Below, in pieces: positions 1 through 6,635 of a stretch of DNA of 7,743 nucleotides (within the stretch, counting starts at the first letter, position 1; each line of letters starts with the position of its first letter). The notes under the pieces were generated by a model. The model ran no database searches. It was not told where the DNA came from and saw nothing but the letters and a program-made list of their open reading frames with translations. The position numbers and the translations under genes were made by a program. The stretch comes from Rhodobiaceae bacterium. GTDB lineage: Bacteria > Pseudomonadota > Alphaproteobacteria > RS24. The stretch lies in assembly GCA_002683515.1 (NCBI GenBank), contig NYTN01000023.1, positions 2,198 to 9,940 of the forward strand. The letters are read 5' to 3'.

Positions 1-356
1 AAGAGTTGGTTAAGGATGTTAATTTTAGAAAGGGCTTTGGCTGGATATTAAGAGCTGCAAATGCCGGGCATTTTAGAGCGCAAGCAAGCCTCGTATCTCT
101 ATATGCAGATAATTTAGCACCTCCTGATAGGGCTGTAGACGGTTCGAAAGACCAGTCAAGTCAAGGCATGCATGACACTCACGTAAAGGGCGCGATGTGG
201 GCCCATTTATATCTTACCAATCCGTTAAGACTTCAAATTGGAGCACCAATAATTGATGAAGCTAAACTTAAGAAACTTGAGAATAGTATGTTAAAAAATA
301 AATGGTTATTAGGAAAAGAATTGGCAAGAAACTGGATTCCAGTTTATAATAAGTAA
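1..356 (+). CDS. Sel1-like repeat protein, C-terminal part (5' end outside window)
   Basis: The frame is open to the left edge, so the real start lies outside; the TTG at position 6 is simply an internal Leu codon. About 118 residues are visible. The early stretch KGFGWILRAANAGHFRAQASL fits the Sel1/TPR-like repeat pattern (Trp, then AA..G...A...L, then a Tyr before the next repeat), continuing into SLYADN. After a polar linker, GAMWAHLYLTNPLR looks like a second, degenerate repeat helix, and the last ~35 residues (KLKKLENSM...GKELARNWIP) resemble the capping helix ending in 'lar.W.P' that often closes such proteins. Sel1 repeats form alpha-solenoids for protein-protein contact; many in Proteobacteria are exported, but the N terminus is missing here so location is unknown. 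Partner and function cannot be told. The gene lies 69 nt upstream of msrA on the same strand. The repeat call is fairly safe, the role open. Confidence 0.7.
   Translation, partial: ELVKDVNFRKGFGWILRAANAGHFRAQASLVSLYADNLAPPDRAVDGSKDQSSQGMHDTHVKGAMWAHLYLTNPLRLQIGAPIIDEAKLKKLENSMLKNKWLLGKELARNWIPVYNK
321..350 (+). promoter_or_regulatory. Candidate sigma70-type promoter for msrA
   Basis: TTGGCA at 321-326 (5 of 6 to TTGACA) is followed after 18 nt by a perfect TATAAT at 345-350. It lies inside the last codons of the Sel1 gene and would start RNA near 357, giving a leader of about 70 nt before the msrA ATG at 426. Seen by pattern only; AT-rich sequence can give chance matches, but both boxes with acceptable spacing directly before a gene is a good sign. 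Confidence 0.5.
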
Positions 357-368
357 ATAATTCATATC

Positions 369-404
369 TTGAGTTAGTAATAAGAATAACAGAAAATAAC
401 TCAA
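369..404 (+). repeat. 8-bp inverted repeat in the msrA leader
   Basis: TTGAGTTA at 369-376 and its exact reverse complement TAACTCAA at 397-404 are separated by 20 nt. It sits between the candidate msrA promoter and the msrA start codon. There is no T-run after it, so it is not a standard terminator for the Sel1 gene. The CTCAA of the right arm can also pair with TTGAG at 415-419, which includes the only Shine-Dalgarno-like bases before msrA. It may be an operator, a leader structure or chance. Confidence 0.4.
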
Positions 405-425
405 TTAAATAACCTTGAGAAAATA

Positions 426-1034
426 ATGAAAAACCTCCTCTATTTCACATTGCTATCTTTAGCAATTACACTGTTCCCTCAATTAACTTCAGCAACTGAA
501 AGATCCGCCTATTTTGGTGGCGGCTGTTTTTGGTGTACCGAAGCTGATTTCGCAAAAATTGAGGGTGTGCGCGATGTCGTTTCCGGTTACATGGGCGGTC
601 ATGTTGTAAATCCTGCTTACAAAGATGTTAGTAAAGGCACGACCGGTCATTATGAAATCGTAAAAGTTGTTTTTGATGATGAGAAAGTTAATTTCCAGAA
701 TCTTTTGCATGCTTTTTGGCGCATGATTGACCCTACTGACCAAGACGGCTCGTTCTGTGACAGAGGTCAACAATATAGCAGTGTCGTTTTTTATGACTCT
801 GATCGTCAAAAAATGGAAACTGAAAAATCAGTCGTTGCTTTGAATATGTCAGGAAAATTTTTAAGACCTGTTGCAACAAAAGTTTTAGCTGCTGAGACGT
901 TTTATCCAGCAGAAGAGTATCATCAGGACTACTCAAAAAATAATCCCATTCGTTATAAGTTTTACCGCTCAAGGTGTGGACGTGACAATTTTATAAACCA
1001 GTACTGGGAAGGTGACACACAGGTTTACAAATAA
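426..1034 (+). CDS. msrA: Peptide-methionine (S)-S-oxide reductase MsrA, probably exported
   Basis: Reduces the S-epimer of methionine sulfoxide in proteins or free, repairing oxidative damage. The 202-residue product matches the MsrA family: GGGCFWC (31-37) with the expected catalytic Cys34, Glu39 just after it, GHYEIVKVVFD (74-84), the DPTDQDGSFCDRGQQYSS block (102-119) and EEYHQDY (163-169). Cys37, Cys111 and Cys184 are further cysteines; Cys184 near the C terminus is the natural candidate for resolving the disulfide, though Cys37 makes a CxxC with Cys34. Residues 1-24 look like a Sec signal peptide (Lys at 3, hydrophobic core, TSA before ATE), so a periplasmic site is inferred. No MsrB domain is fused. 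The Shine-Dalgarno is weak (GAG at 417-419, 6 nt before ATG). A promoter candidate lies in the end of the Sel1 gene. The neighbouring tRNA converges from the other strand. Family call is secure; export and resolving Cys are inference. Confidence 0.95.
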   Translation: MKNLLYFTLLSLAITLFPQLTSATERSAYFGGGCFWCTEADFAKIEGVRDVVSGYMGGHVVNPAYKDVSKGTTGHYEIVKVVFDDEKVNFQNLLHAFWRMIDPTDQDGSFCDRGQQYSSVVFYDSDRQKMETEKSVVALNMSGKFLRPVATKVLAAETFYPAEEYHQDYSKNNPIRYKFYRSRCGRDNFINQYWEGDTQVYK

Positions 1035-1055
1035 ATAAATTGGAAGAATGAGGGC

Positions 1056-1115
1056 TACCAAAGTCAAACGGATTAATTGGTAAGTTGAAAATTTTTTATT
1101 ACAAAAATATTTTTT
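1056..1115. terminator. Weak, possibly two-way terminator between msrA and tRNA-Glu
   Basis: In the gap between the converging genes, ATTTTT (1091-1096) and AAAAAT (1103-1108) form an A/T-only stem with a 6-nt loop, followed on the plus strand by six T at 1110-1115. Read on the minus strand the same stem is followed by only a few T. A second small stem TACCAA/TTGGTA (1056-1061/1077-1082) precedes another T-run at 1092-1097. None has a GC-rich stem, so intrinsic termination would be weak. Position is the best argument. Confidence 0.3.
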
Positions 1116-1128
1116 ATTTCGAAAGTGA

Positions 1129-1203
1129 TGGCACGCCCTAGGGGAATCGAACCCCTCTTTCCAGGTTGAAAACCTGGCGTCCTAACCGATAGACGAAGGG
1201 CGC
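1129..1203 (-). tRNA. trnE: tRNA-Glu (anticodon UUC)
   Basis: Reading the minus strand from 1203, a complete cloverleaf folds: a 7-bp acceptor stem beginning GCGCCCT and ending AGGGCGT (with a G1-U72 wobble pair), a D arm GTC...GAC with GG in the loop, the anticodon stem CCAGG/CCTGG around the loop TTTTCAA, a short variable loop, and a T arm AGGGG-TTCGATT-CCCCT. The anticodon is TTC, reading GAA/GAG. The discriminator base is G and CCA is encoded at 1131-1129. It decodes Glu in translation and Glu-tRNA also feeds tetrapyrrole synthesis in alphaproteobacteria only through other routes, so its role here is translation. It lies 58 nt after recJ on the same strand and has its own promoter candidate in that gap; it converges with msrA. 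Confidence 0.97.
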
Positions 1204-1208
1204 ATTAC

Positions 1209-1234
1209 ACTGAGTGAGAGGGATATAACTCAGT
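1209..1234. repeat. 7-bp inverted repeat between recJ and tRNA-Glu
   Basis: ACTGAGT (1209-1215) and ACTCAGT (1228-1234) are exact reverse complements with 12 nt between them. The repeat overlaps the tRNA promoter candidate, its left arm ending at the predicted start point. No T-run follows on the minus strand before the tRNA, so it is not a clear recJ terminator. It could be a protein site, a leader or processing hairpin in read-through RNA from recJ, or chance. Confidence 0.35.
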
Positions 1235-1250
1235 CATTGCATGATTTCAA
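1222..1250 (-). promoter_or_regulatory. Candidate promoter of tRNA-Glu
   Basis: On the minus strand TTGAAA (1250-1245, 5 of 6 to TTGACA) is followed after exactly 17 nt by TATATC (1227-1222, first four bases of TATAAT). RNA would start near 1215, about 12 nt before the mature 5' end of the tRNA at 1203, a usual leader length for a tRNA. This would make the tRNA independent of recJ transcription. The last two bases of the -10 box deviate, which lowers certainty. Confidence 0.5.
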
Positions 1251-1261
1251 GGCATGAATTT

Positions 1262-3046
1262 CTATATTGATGCGACGTCTTGAACCATGAACTGCACACC
1301 ATTTCTCCCGCGCCAATTGTCAGCTTTCAATGTACCTGCCACATGAAGCACGCGCGCCCCTGATAAAATCATATTTCTGACAGGCTCATCTACAGAAGCA
1401 AATGCCATCGCAGATAGTTTACCGCCTTGGTCATCACCGAATCGGCAACGAACATGCCCCGCACCAACGATTTCAGCGTGTAACACATGAACAGCCGGTA
1501 ACACCATTCGCGGCTCAGGATTGCCGGCTCCAAATGGGCCAATTCGAGATAAAAGATCATGAAACTCCCTTACCGCTCCGGAGGGGCTGACCGCACAGTC
1601 AAACATCATTTCTCGCGGACCTGAGAAACTCATTTCGCCAAGCTCTTTTGAAAGATAGTTCTCAAAATCTGCCAGTTGATCAATGTGAGTCGTCACCCCA
1701 GCTGCCATTGCATGACCACCACCGGCGTGAAGCACTTCTGCCTGAACAGCTCCCGATACCATCCGTCCAATATCAACCGACTTAATGGAGCGCGCTGATC
1801 CTTTCCCAGTCCCATCTGCGTCAAGAGCTATTACGAAAGTCGGGCGGTTATATTTATCTTTCAGTCTTCCTGCGACAATACCGATGACCCCAGCATGAAA
1901 CTCACGATGAGATAATAGAATATAAGGAGGCAGTCCATTTCGGTGACTGATAATGTCTTCAATCATTCTTTCAGCAAGAGACAGGTTTTCGTCTCCTAAA
2001 CTACGACGATGCGTATTTAACTCATCCATACGCAAAGCCAAACCCGCAGCTTCATCAGGGTTATCTGCAATCAGCAACCGCGTACCAAGATCACTTTCAC
2101 CAACCCGTCCACCAGCATTAATTCGTGGACCAAGTTTAAAACCGCAATCTGAAGCCTCAGGAGCGTTTTCCAGTTTGCACAAATCAATCATGGCCTTAAT
2201 GCCTGTATTTTCCCGTCGAGCCATAACGCGCAACCCCTGACTGACCAAAGCTCTGTTAAGCCCTTCCAATGGCACCACATCACAAACCGTTCCCAAAGCG
2301 ACCAGATCCGTTAAGGTCATTAAATTCGGCTCATCTCTCAAAGAAAAATAGCCCCGATTTCTTAGTTCCCGCCGCAATCCAACCAACAACATGAATGTCA
2401 CGCCAACTGCAGCCAAATTGCCCAATCCACTCATATCATCGCCACGCCTTGGATTAACTAAAGCAAAGCAATCAGGCAGAGATGTTCCCGTTTGATGATG
2501 ATCAGCAACAATCACATCGACAGACTGCTCCTTGGCAAAAGCCAATGCCTCATGCGCCATTGTTCCGCAATCTACAGTAACAATCACACCGACCCCCTCA
2601 TCTATGAGAGATTTGAACGCAGGCACACTCGGGCCATAACCCTCGGTCATTCGGTTCGGCACATAAAGCTCCGGGGTAATGCCGAGCTGACGCATAAACT
2701 TGATAAGACAAGCCGCAGAGGTCGCTCCATCAACGTCATAGTCCCCAAACACGGCTATTTTTTCATCATGGATTACTGCATCTGCAAGCCGTGAAGCAGC
2801 TTTTTCAAGATCGGCCAATACAAAGGGGTCAGGCATAATTTCAGCAAGATTTGGGTTTAGATAATCACCAACAACTTCAGTGGTAATACCGCGTTGAGAA
2901 AGTATCCGACTTACAGCATCCGGCAATCCATGCCTTTGAGCAATCGTCAGGGCTAGACGCTCATCATAAGGCCGCATGACCCATCGTCGTCCGGCAGCAG
3001 ATTGTTCAACCCCTAATAGGGTTTCAACCACCGGCTCAGATGTCAT
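1262..3046 (-). CDS. recJ: Single-stranded-DNA-specific 5'-3' exonuclease RecJ
   Basis: Degrades ssDNA 5' to 3' in RecF-pathway recombination, mismatch and base-excision repair. The 594-residue product has the DHH phosphoesterase order: DYDVDG (102-107), VDCG (158-161), the DHH signature (182-184), GPRINAGGR (306-314), then the DHHA1 part with GVIGIVAGRL (386-395), GSARS (416-420) and HAGGGHAMAAG (440-450), and a C-terminal OB-fold region after GPFGAGNPEP (503-512). The Asp and His residues of these motifs bind the catalytic metal ions. Length and domains are normal for RecJ. The frame is open 17 codons further upstream, but I chose the ATG at 3046 because it overlaps the glpX stop as ATGA and has AGGA at 3056-3053, 6 nt away. 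This suggests translational coupling to glpX. Cytoplasmic. The gene is followed by tRNA-Glu with no clear terminator between. Confidence 0.97.
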   Translation of the reverse strand: MTSEPVVETLLGVEQSAAGRRWVMRPYDERLALTIAQRHGLPDAVSRILSQRGITTEVVGDYLNPNLAEIMPDPFVLADLEKAASRLADAVIHDEKIAVFGDYDVDGATSAACLIKFMRQLGITPELYVPNRMTEGYGPSVPAFKSLIDEGVGVIVTVDCGTMAHEALAFAKEQSVDVIVADHHQTGTSLPDCFALVNPRRGDDMSGLGNLAAVGVTFMLLVGLRRELRNRGYFSLRDEPNLMTLTDLVALGTVCDVVPLEGLNRALVSQGLRVMARRENTGIKAMIDLCKLENAPEASDCGFKLGPRINAGGRVGESDLGTRLLIADNPDEAAGLALRMDELNTHRRSLGDENLSLAERMIEDIISHRNGLPPYILLSHREFHAGVIGIVAGRLKDKYNRPTFVIALDADGTGKGSARSIKSVDIGRMVSGAVQAEVLHAGGGHAMAAGVTTHIDQLADFENYLSKELGEMSFSGPREMMFDCAVSPSGAVREFHDLLSRIGPFGAGNPEPRMVLPAVHVLHAEIVGAGHVRCRFGDDQGGKLSAMAFASVDEPVRNMILSGARVLHVAGTLKADNWRGRNGVQFMVQDVASI

Positions 3047-3056
3047 TTTTCGTCCT
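3043..3056 (-). promoter_or_regulatory. glpX stop / recJ start overlap (ATGA) with Shine-Dalgarno
   Basis: The glpX TGA (3045-3043) shares bases with the recJ ATG (3046-3044), forming ATGA. AGGA at 3056-3053, within the last glpX codons, is 6 nt upstream of that ATG. Ribosomes ending glpX could restart directly on recJ. This site decides the recJ start against the longer open frame beginning at 3097. Confidence 0.8.
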
Positions 3057-4035
3057 GAGTAAACTTGTCTGTAATGTGGTGACGGGCGCGAATCCATCTT
3101 GTTGTAGAAGTAGGTGTTTCACCGAGTGAGCGCCGCATGACAAGACTATCTGTAATAATTGCATTCTGCTCATAAGAAACGCCCTGCACCAATGACCCGC
3201 TCGTGACACCCGTGAGAGAAAGAATAATATCCCCCTTCGCCATGTCATCAATAGTGTATTTTTTATCAAAATCAGAAACACCCATCTGCGCAGCGCGTTC
3301 TTTTTGATGCTCACTGTCTGTCACAAGCCGACCTTGCATTTGACCGCCTGTACAAGCGAGCGCTGCTGCCGCCAAAACTCCTTCAGGGGCGCCGCCTGTA
3401 CCCATGTAGAGATCTATTCCAGTAGCCGGGTCAGTTGTGTGGATGATACCCGCAACATCGCCATCAGAGATTAAATTTACTTTCGCTCCCGCACTTCGAA
3501 TGCCTTCCAAGATATCCTGATGACGCGGACGGTCTAATACACAAACAGTTATATGTTCTGGGCCAACGCCCTTGGCCTTAGCAAGTTCAATAATATTTTC
3601 CTGTGGCGTGGCATCGAGGTCAATCATTCCATCAGGCAACCCACCCCCTACTGCGATTTTCTGCATATAGGTATCCGGCGCATTGAGTAAGTTATTGTGC
3701 TCAGCAAGGGCGATCACCGCCAGCGCATTCGGCATGCCTTTGGCAGTCAGTGTAGTTCCCTCAAGAGGGTCAAGGGCAATATCAATTTTAGGGCCCTGAC
3801 CTGTGCCAACTTCCTCACCAATATACAGCATAGGCGCTTCGTCTCTTTCACCTTCGCCGATAACAATTTTGCCGTCTATATCTAGACGATTTAGTTCTGT
3901 TCGTGTTGCATTAACGGCGGCCTGGTCGGCAGCTTTCTCATCTCCACGCCCGATAAGTGGGGCACAAGCAACTGCGGCAGCTTCTGTTACTCTTACGAGT
4001 TCAAGCGTAAGGGTACGATTAATTCCAGAGGTCAT
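3043..4035 (-). CDS. glpX: Fructose-1,6-bisphosphatase, class II (GlpX)
   Basis: Hydrolyses fructose 1,6-bisphosphate to fructose 6-phosphate and phosphate, a one-way step of gluconeogenesis (and of the Calvin cycle where present), in the cytoplasm. The 330-residue product shows class II motifs: GRGDEKAAD (29-37), GEGERDEAPMLYIGEEVG (60-77), DPLEGTT (89-95), SDGDVAG (190-196) and GTGGAPEGV (212-220). By alignment from memory with E. coli GlpX, Asp37, Glu61, Asp89, Glu92 and Glu218 would be the metal and catalytic acids. The position matching the E. coli active-site Lys29 appears to be Glu33 with Lys34 next to it, a form I recall in other alphaproteobacteria. The ATG at 4035 has AAAGGA 6 nt upstream (4047-4042). 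It lies 50 nt after hom and overlaps recJ by 4 nt. No class I enzyme is in the window, so whether it is the only FBPase is unknown. The family call is firm. Confidence 0.96.
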   Translation of the reverse strand: MTSGINRTLTLELVRVTEAAAVACAPLIGRGDEKAADQAAVNATRTELNRLDIDGKIVIGEGERDEAPMLYIGEEVGTGQGPKIDIALDPLEGTTLTAKGMPNALAVIALAEHNNLLNAPDTYMQKIAVGGGLPDGMIDLDATPQENIIELAKAKGVGPEHITVCVLDRPRHQDILEGIRSAGAKVNLISDGDVAGIIHTTDPATGIDLYMGTGGAPEGVLAAAALACTGGQMQGRLVTDSEHQKERAAQMGVSDFDKKYTIDDMAKGDIILSLTGVTSGSLVQGVSYEQNAIITDSLVMRRSLGETPTSTTRWIRARHHITDKFTQDEK

Positions 4036-4085
4036 TCTTAATCCTTTATCGTTAGGCCCCAGACGAGTCTGCTTGAACCACGTAC

Positions 4086-5396
4086 TTAAATTACAGGCAT
4101 ATAATTTACATCTTTGGCGATAACATCAATAGCCTCAAGGGCTTCCAAAGCATTTTTAATAGCCGATTTTTCACATTTATGGGTGATAAACACAACCGGT
4201 CGATGGTCTTCCCCATTTTGCGGGCCTCTTTGCACCGCCTCTTCAATTGATACTTCATGTTCAGCAAGAATTGATGTGACCCTTGCCATGCTTCCGGGAG
4301 CATCTTTAAGACTCAACCTAATATACCATTGTGACGGCATAACCTCGGTCTCGCCATGTGAGTCAACAAGTGCAGATATATTTCGGCCGAAAACATATGG
4401 AGCTGTTTGCATCCCGGATTTTATAAATTGGTTAAGATCAGCAATATCTGAAAGCACTGCAGAGGCAGTTGCCTCTCCGCCCGCACCCGGCCCTTGAAGC
4501 ATAACATCAACCATATCCGTCTCAAACTGCACAGCATTAGTTACACCACTAATGCCTGACAGAACTGAAGATTTCCGAACCAGACACGGTTCAACCGCCT
4601 GCACGATACCTCCGTCTGAAGACGAGATAGAAGAAGCATCTTTAATTATCTTTTTTTCAGCCCGCGCAATAAGTCTGATAACCGCGCCAAACCCTTCTGC
4701 GAATTCAAAATCCAGGGCTGCTACATCGCTAATACCGCGCGTGGTGACATCGTTTTCATTAGGTTTTTGACCAAATGCAATAGCGGATAGCAAACTTAGC
4801 TTTTGAGCCGCGTCAATGCCTTCAACATCGAAAGTCGGGTCAGCTTCGGCATATCCGAGTTCCTGAGCAATACGTAACGTCTCTTCATAACCCGCCCCTT
4901 TTGTTTCCATTTCGGTAAGGATGAAATTACATGTTCCATTCAAAATACCATTAATACGATAAATATTATTTGCAGCCAGCCCCTCTGATAAAGCCTTTAT
5001 CACAGGGATACCTCCTGCGACTGCAGCCTCATAACCCAGAACACAATTGTTTTTTTCTGCCAATTCAGCCAACTCAACACCATGCTTTGCCAAGAGGGCT
5101 TTATTGGCTGTTACAACATGCTTTTTATTCGTTAATGAAGTGCGCACCAAATCCAGAGCAATACCATCAGCGCCGCCAATTAGCTCAATAACAACATCAA
5201 CATCATCTGCATCCGCTAATTCAAGCGTATTTTGGGTCCATTGCGCTTCAGGTAGAGAAAATCCACGGTCTTTTTTGAGATCACGAGCTGCTAACCGTGT
5301 AATGGTTACGCCCTGAACAGCTTCAGCTAGCAGTTTGACTGCTACACAGGCGCCAACTGTTCCAACACCGCCAATACCAATCTTCAAAGAATTCAT
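4086..5396 (-). CDS. hom: Homoserine dehydrogenase with C-terminal ACT domain
   Basis: Reduces aspartate 4-semialdehyde to homoserine with NAD(P)H, the branch point to threonine, methionine and isoleucine, in the cytoplasm. The 436-residue monofunctional enzyme has the Rossmann motif GIGGVGTVG (7-15), VTANKALLA (95-103, with Lys99), EAAVAGGIPVI (123-133), NGTCNFIL (153-160) and the catalytic segment AEADPTFDVEGIDAAQK (183-199). Glu184, Asp190, Asp195 and Lys199 have the same spacing as Glu208, Asp214, Asp219 and Lys223 of the yeast enzyme. Residues ~356-430 form an ACT domain (APGSMARVTSILAEHEVSI), the usual site of threonine feedback control. There is no fused aspartate kinase. The start at 5396 has a strong GGAG 6 nt upstream, placed in the 15-nt gap after the aminotransferase stop, so the two are almost certainly cotranscribed. 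No leader peptide or attenuator is visible here. Confidence 0.97.
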   Translation of the reverse strand: MNSLKIGIGGVGTVGACVAVKLLAEAVQGVTITRLAARDLKKDRGFSLPEAQWTQNTLELADADDVDVVIELIGGADGIALDLVRTSLTNKKHVVTANKALLAKHGVELAELAEKNNCVLGYEAAVAGGIPVIKALSEGLAANNIYRINGILNGTCNFILTEMETKGAGYEETLRIAQELGYAEADPTFDVEGIDAAQKLSLLSAIAFGQKPNENDVTTRGISDVAALDFEFAEGFGAVIRLIARAEKKIIKDASSISSSDGGIVQAVEPCLVRKSSVLSGISGVTNAVQFETDMVDVMLQGPGAGGEATASAVLSDIADLNQFIKSGMQTAPYVFGRNISALVDSHGETEVMPSQWYIRLSLKDAPGSMARVTSILAEHEVSIEEAVQRGPQNGEDHRPVVFITHKCEKSAIKNALEALEAIDVIAKDVNYMPVI

Positions 5397-5411
5397 TATC
5401 TTCTCCAGAGA

Positions 5412-6623
5412 TTAAGCGGCTGAAATCTGATGTTTATCAAGAAACCTTTTCAAGTTTCGTGCAGCTTGACGAATACGTTGTTCATTTTCTACCAACGCAA
5501 TTCTAACATGGGTATCGCCATATTCACCAAAACCAATACCTGGCGATACAGCAATATCAGCCTCCTGCAATAAAAGTTTTGAAAATTCAAGCGAACCAAG
5601 CTTGTTCAAAGGCTCTGGAATTGGCGCCCAAGCAAACATGGTTGCTTCAGGCGCGGGCACATGCCACCCGACCCTTTCAAAAGCGTCAATGAGAACATCT
5701 CTGCGATGCTTATAAACATCGCGAATTTCTTGAATAACGCTATCAGGGCTATCAAGCGCAGCAGACGCAGCCACCTGAATAGGGGTGAAAGCACCATAAT
5801 CAAGATATGATTTAATTCGCGTCAGCGCTCCAATGAGGCGCTCATTGCCAACAGCAAAGCCCATACGCCACCCCGGCATGGAGTAAGTTTTGGAGAGAGA
5901 TGTAAATTCTACAGCGATATCTTTCGCGCCCTCAACCTGCAAAATTGAGGGTGGCGGGTTATTGGAGTCATAATATATTTCAGCATAGGCAAGGTCTGAA
6001 AGAATCAAAATATCATATTTTTTACAATAACTTACAACCTCTTTGTAAAAATCCAAATCAACTACTTCAGCCGTTGGATTGCCCGGGAAATTCAAAACCA
6101 AAGCTTTAGGAGGCGGAACGGAATTACGAACATTCTGATCCAAAACTTCAAAGAAACCATCTGGAGTAGACATAGTGTCAGGAAGAATTGGCAAATGCTG
6201 GATGGTTGCACCAGAAATGATAAAACCAAATGCGTGAATTGGATATGTTGGATTCGGCACCAAAATAACATCGCCAGGATTAACCATAGCTTGTGCCATA
6301 TTGGCGAACCCTTCTTTGGAACCGAGAGTGGCGATAATCTCAGTATCAGGGTTCAATTTTACCCCAAAGCGGCGTTCATAATAACGAGCTTGCGACTGAC
6401 GTAAGCCAGGTATGCCTTTAGAGGCAGAATATCTATGGGTTTTAGGGTTATTAACTGTCTCTACCAGCTTATCGACAATATGCTTAGGGGTTGGTAAGTC
6501 CGGATTTCCCATACCAAAATCTATAATATCGGCCCCATCTGAGCGCGCATGAAATTTGAGCTTATTTACCTGCTCAAAAACATAGGGTGGGAGTCTTTTT
6601 ATTCTTTGAAAATCTTGATCCAT
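5412..6623 (-). CDS. alaC: PLP-dependent class I/II aminotransferase, AlaC type
   Basis: A fold-type I PLP enzyme of 403 residues. Visible are the N-terminal RLPPYVF (10-16), DFGMGNPD (35-42), YPIHAFG (127-133), FPGNPTAE (179-186) with cofactor-binding Asn182, SDLAYAE (209-215) with Asp210 and Tyr213, SLSKTYSMPGWRMGF (242-256) with Schiff-base Lys245, and GEYGDTHVRIAL (366-377) with Arg374 for the substrate carboxylate. The pattern is close to E. coli AlaC (YfdZ), an alanine-forming glutamate-pyruvate transaminase; homologues are often labelled LL-diaminopimelate aminotransferase. Its place directly before hom suggests amino-acid metabolism linked to the aspartate family, but the substrate cannot be fixed from sequence, so the symbol is by similarity. 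The ATG at 6623 has only a weak AAGAA-like ribosome site. A promoter candidate with an overlapping inverted repeat lies just upstream, making it the likely first gene of the alaC-hom-glpX-recJ unit. Confidence 0.88.
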   Translation of the reverse strand: MDQDFQRIKRLPPYVFEQVNKLKFHARSDGADIIDFGMGNPDLPTPKHIVDKLVETVNNPKTHRYSASKGIPGLRQSQARYYERRFGVKLNPDTEIIATLGSKEGFANMAQAMVNPGDVILVPNPTYPIHAFGFIISGATIQHLPILPDTMSTPDGFFEVLDQNVRNSVPPPKALVLNFPGNPTAEVVDLDFYKEVVSYCKKYDILILSDLAYAEIYYDSNNPPPSILQVEGAKDIAVEFTSLSKTYSMPGWRMGFAVGNERLIGALTRIKSYLDYGAFTPIQVAASAALDSPDSVIQEIRDVYKHRRDVLIDAFERVGWHVPAPEATMFAWAPIPEPLNKLGSLEFSKLLLQEADIAVSPGIGFGEYGDTHVRIALVENEQRIRQAARNLKRFLDKHQISAA

Positions 6624-6635
6624 GTGAATTTCTTA

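Noticed and set aside
6..8. TTG at 6 as start of a 116-residue protein
   Set aside because: The frame is open to position 1 and the first residues are already inside a Sel1 repeat, so this is an internal codon of a cut gene.
489..972. Minus-strand open frames opposite msrA
   Set aside because: They lie fully opposite a well-supported MsrA and show no recognisable motifs.
3047..3097. Longer recJ start at 3097 adding 17 residues
   Set aside because: The extension overlaps glpX coding sequence, has no family support, and the ATG at 3046 has ATGA coupling and a proper Shine-Dalgarno.
3036..3314. Minus-strand 92-residue frame inside glpX and recJ
   Set aside because: It is an out-of-frame reading of the glpX 3' end, which is covered by the secure GlpX frame.
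4060..4071. Small hairpin CAGACGAGTCTG in the hom-glpX gap
   Set aside because: A 4-5 bp stem with a tiny loop and no T-run; too weak for a terminator or riboswitch.
4086..5411. Threonine/methionine attenuator or riboswitch before hom
   Set aside because: Only 15 nt separate hom from the aminotransferase stop, filled by the Shine-Dalgarno; there is no room for a leader.
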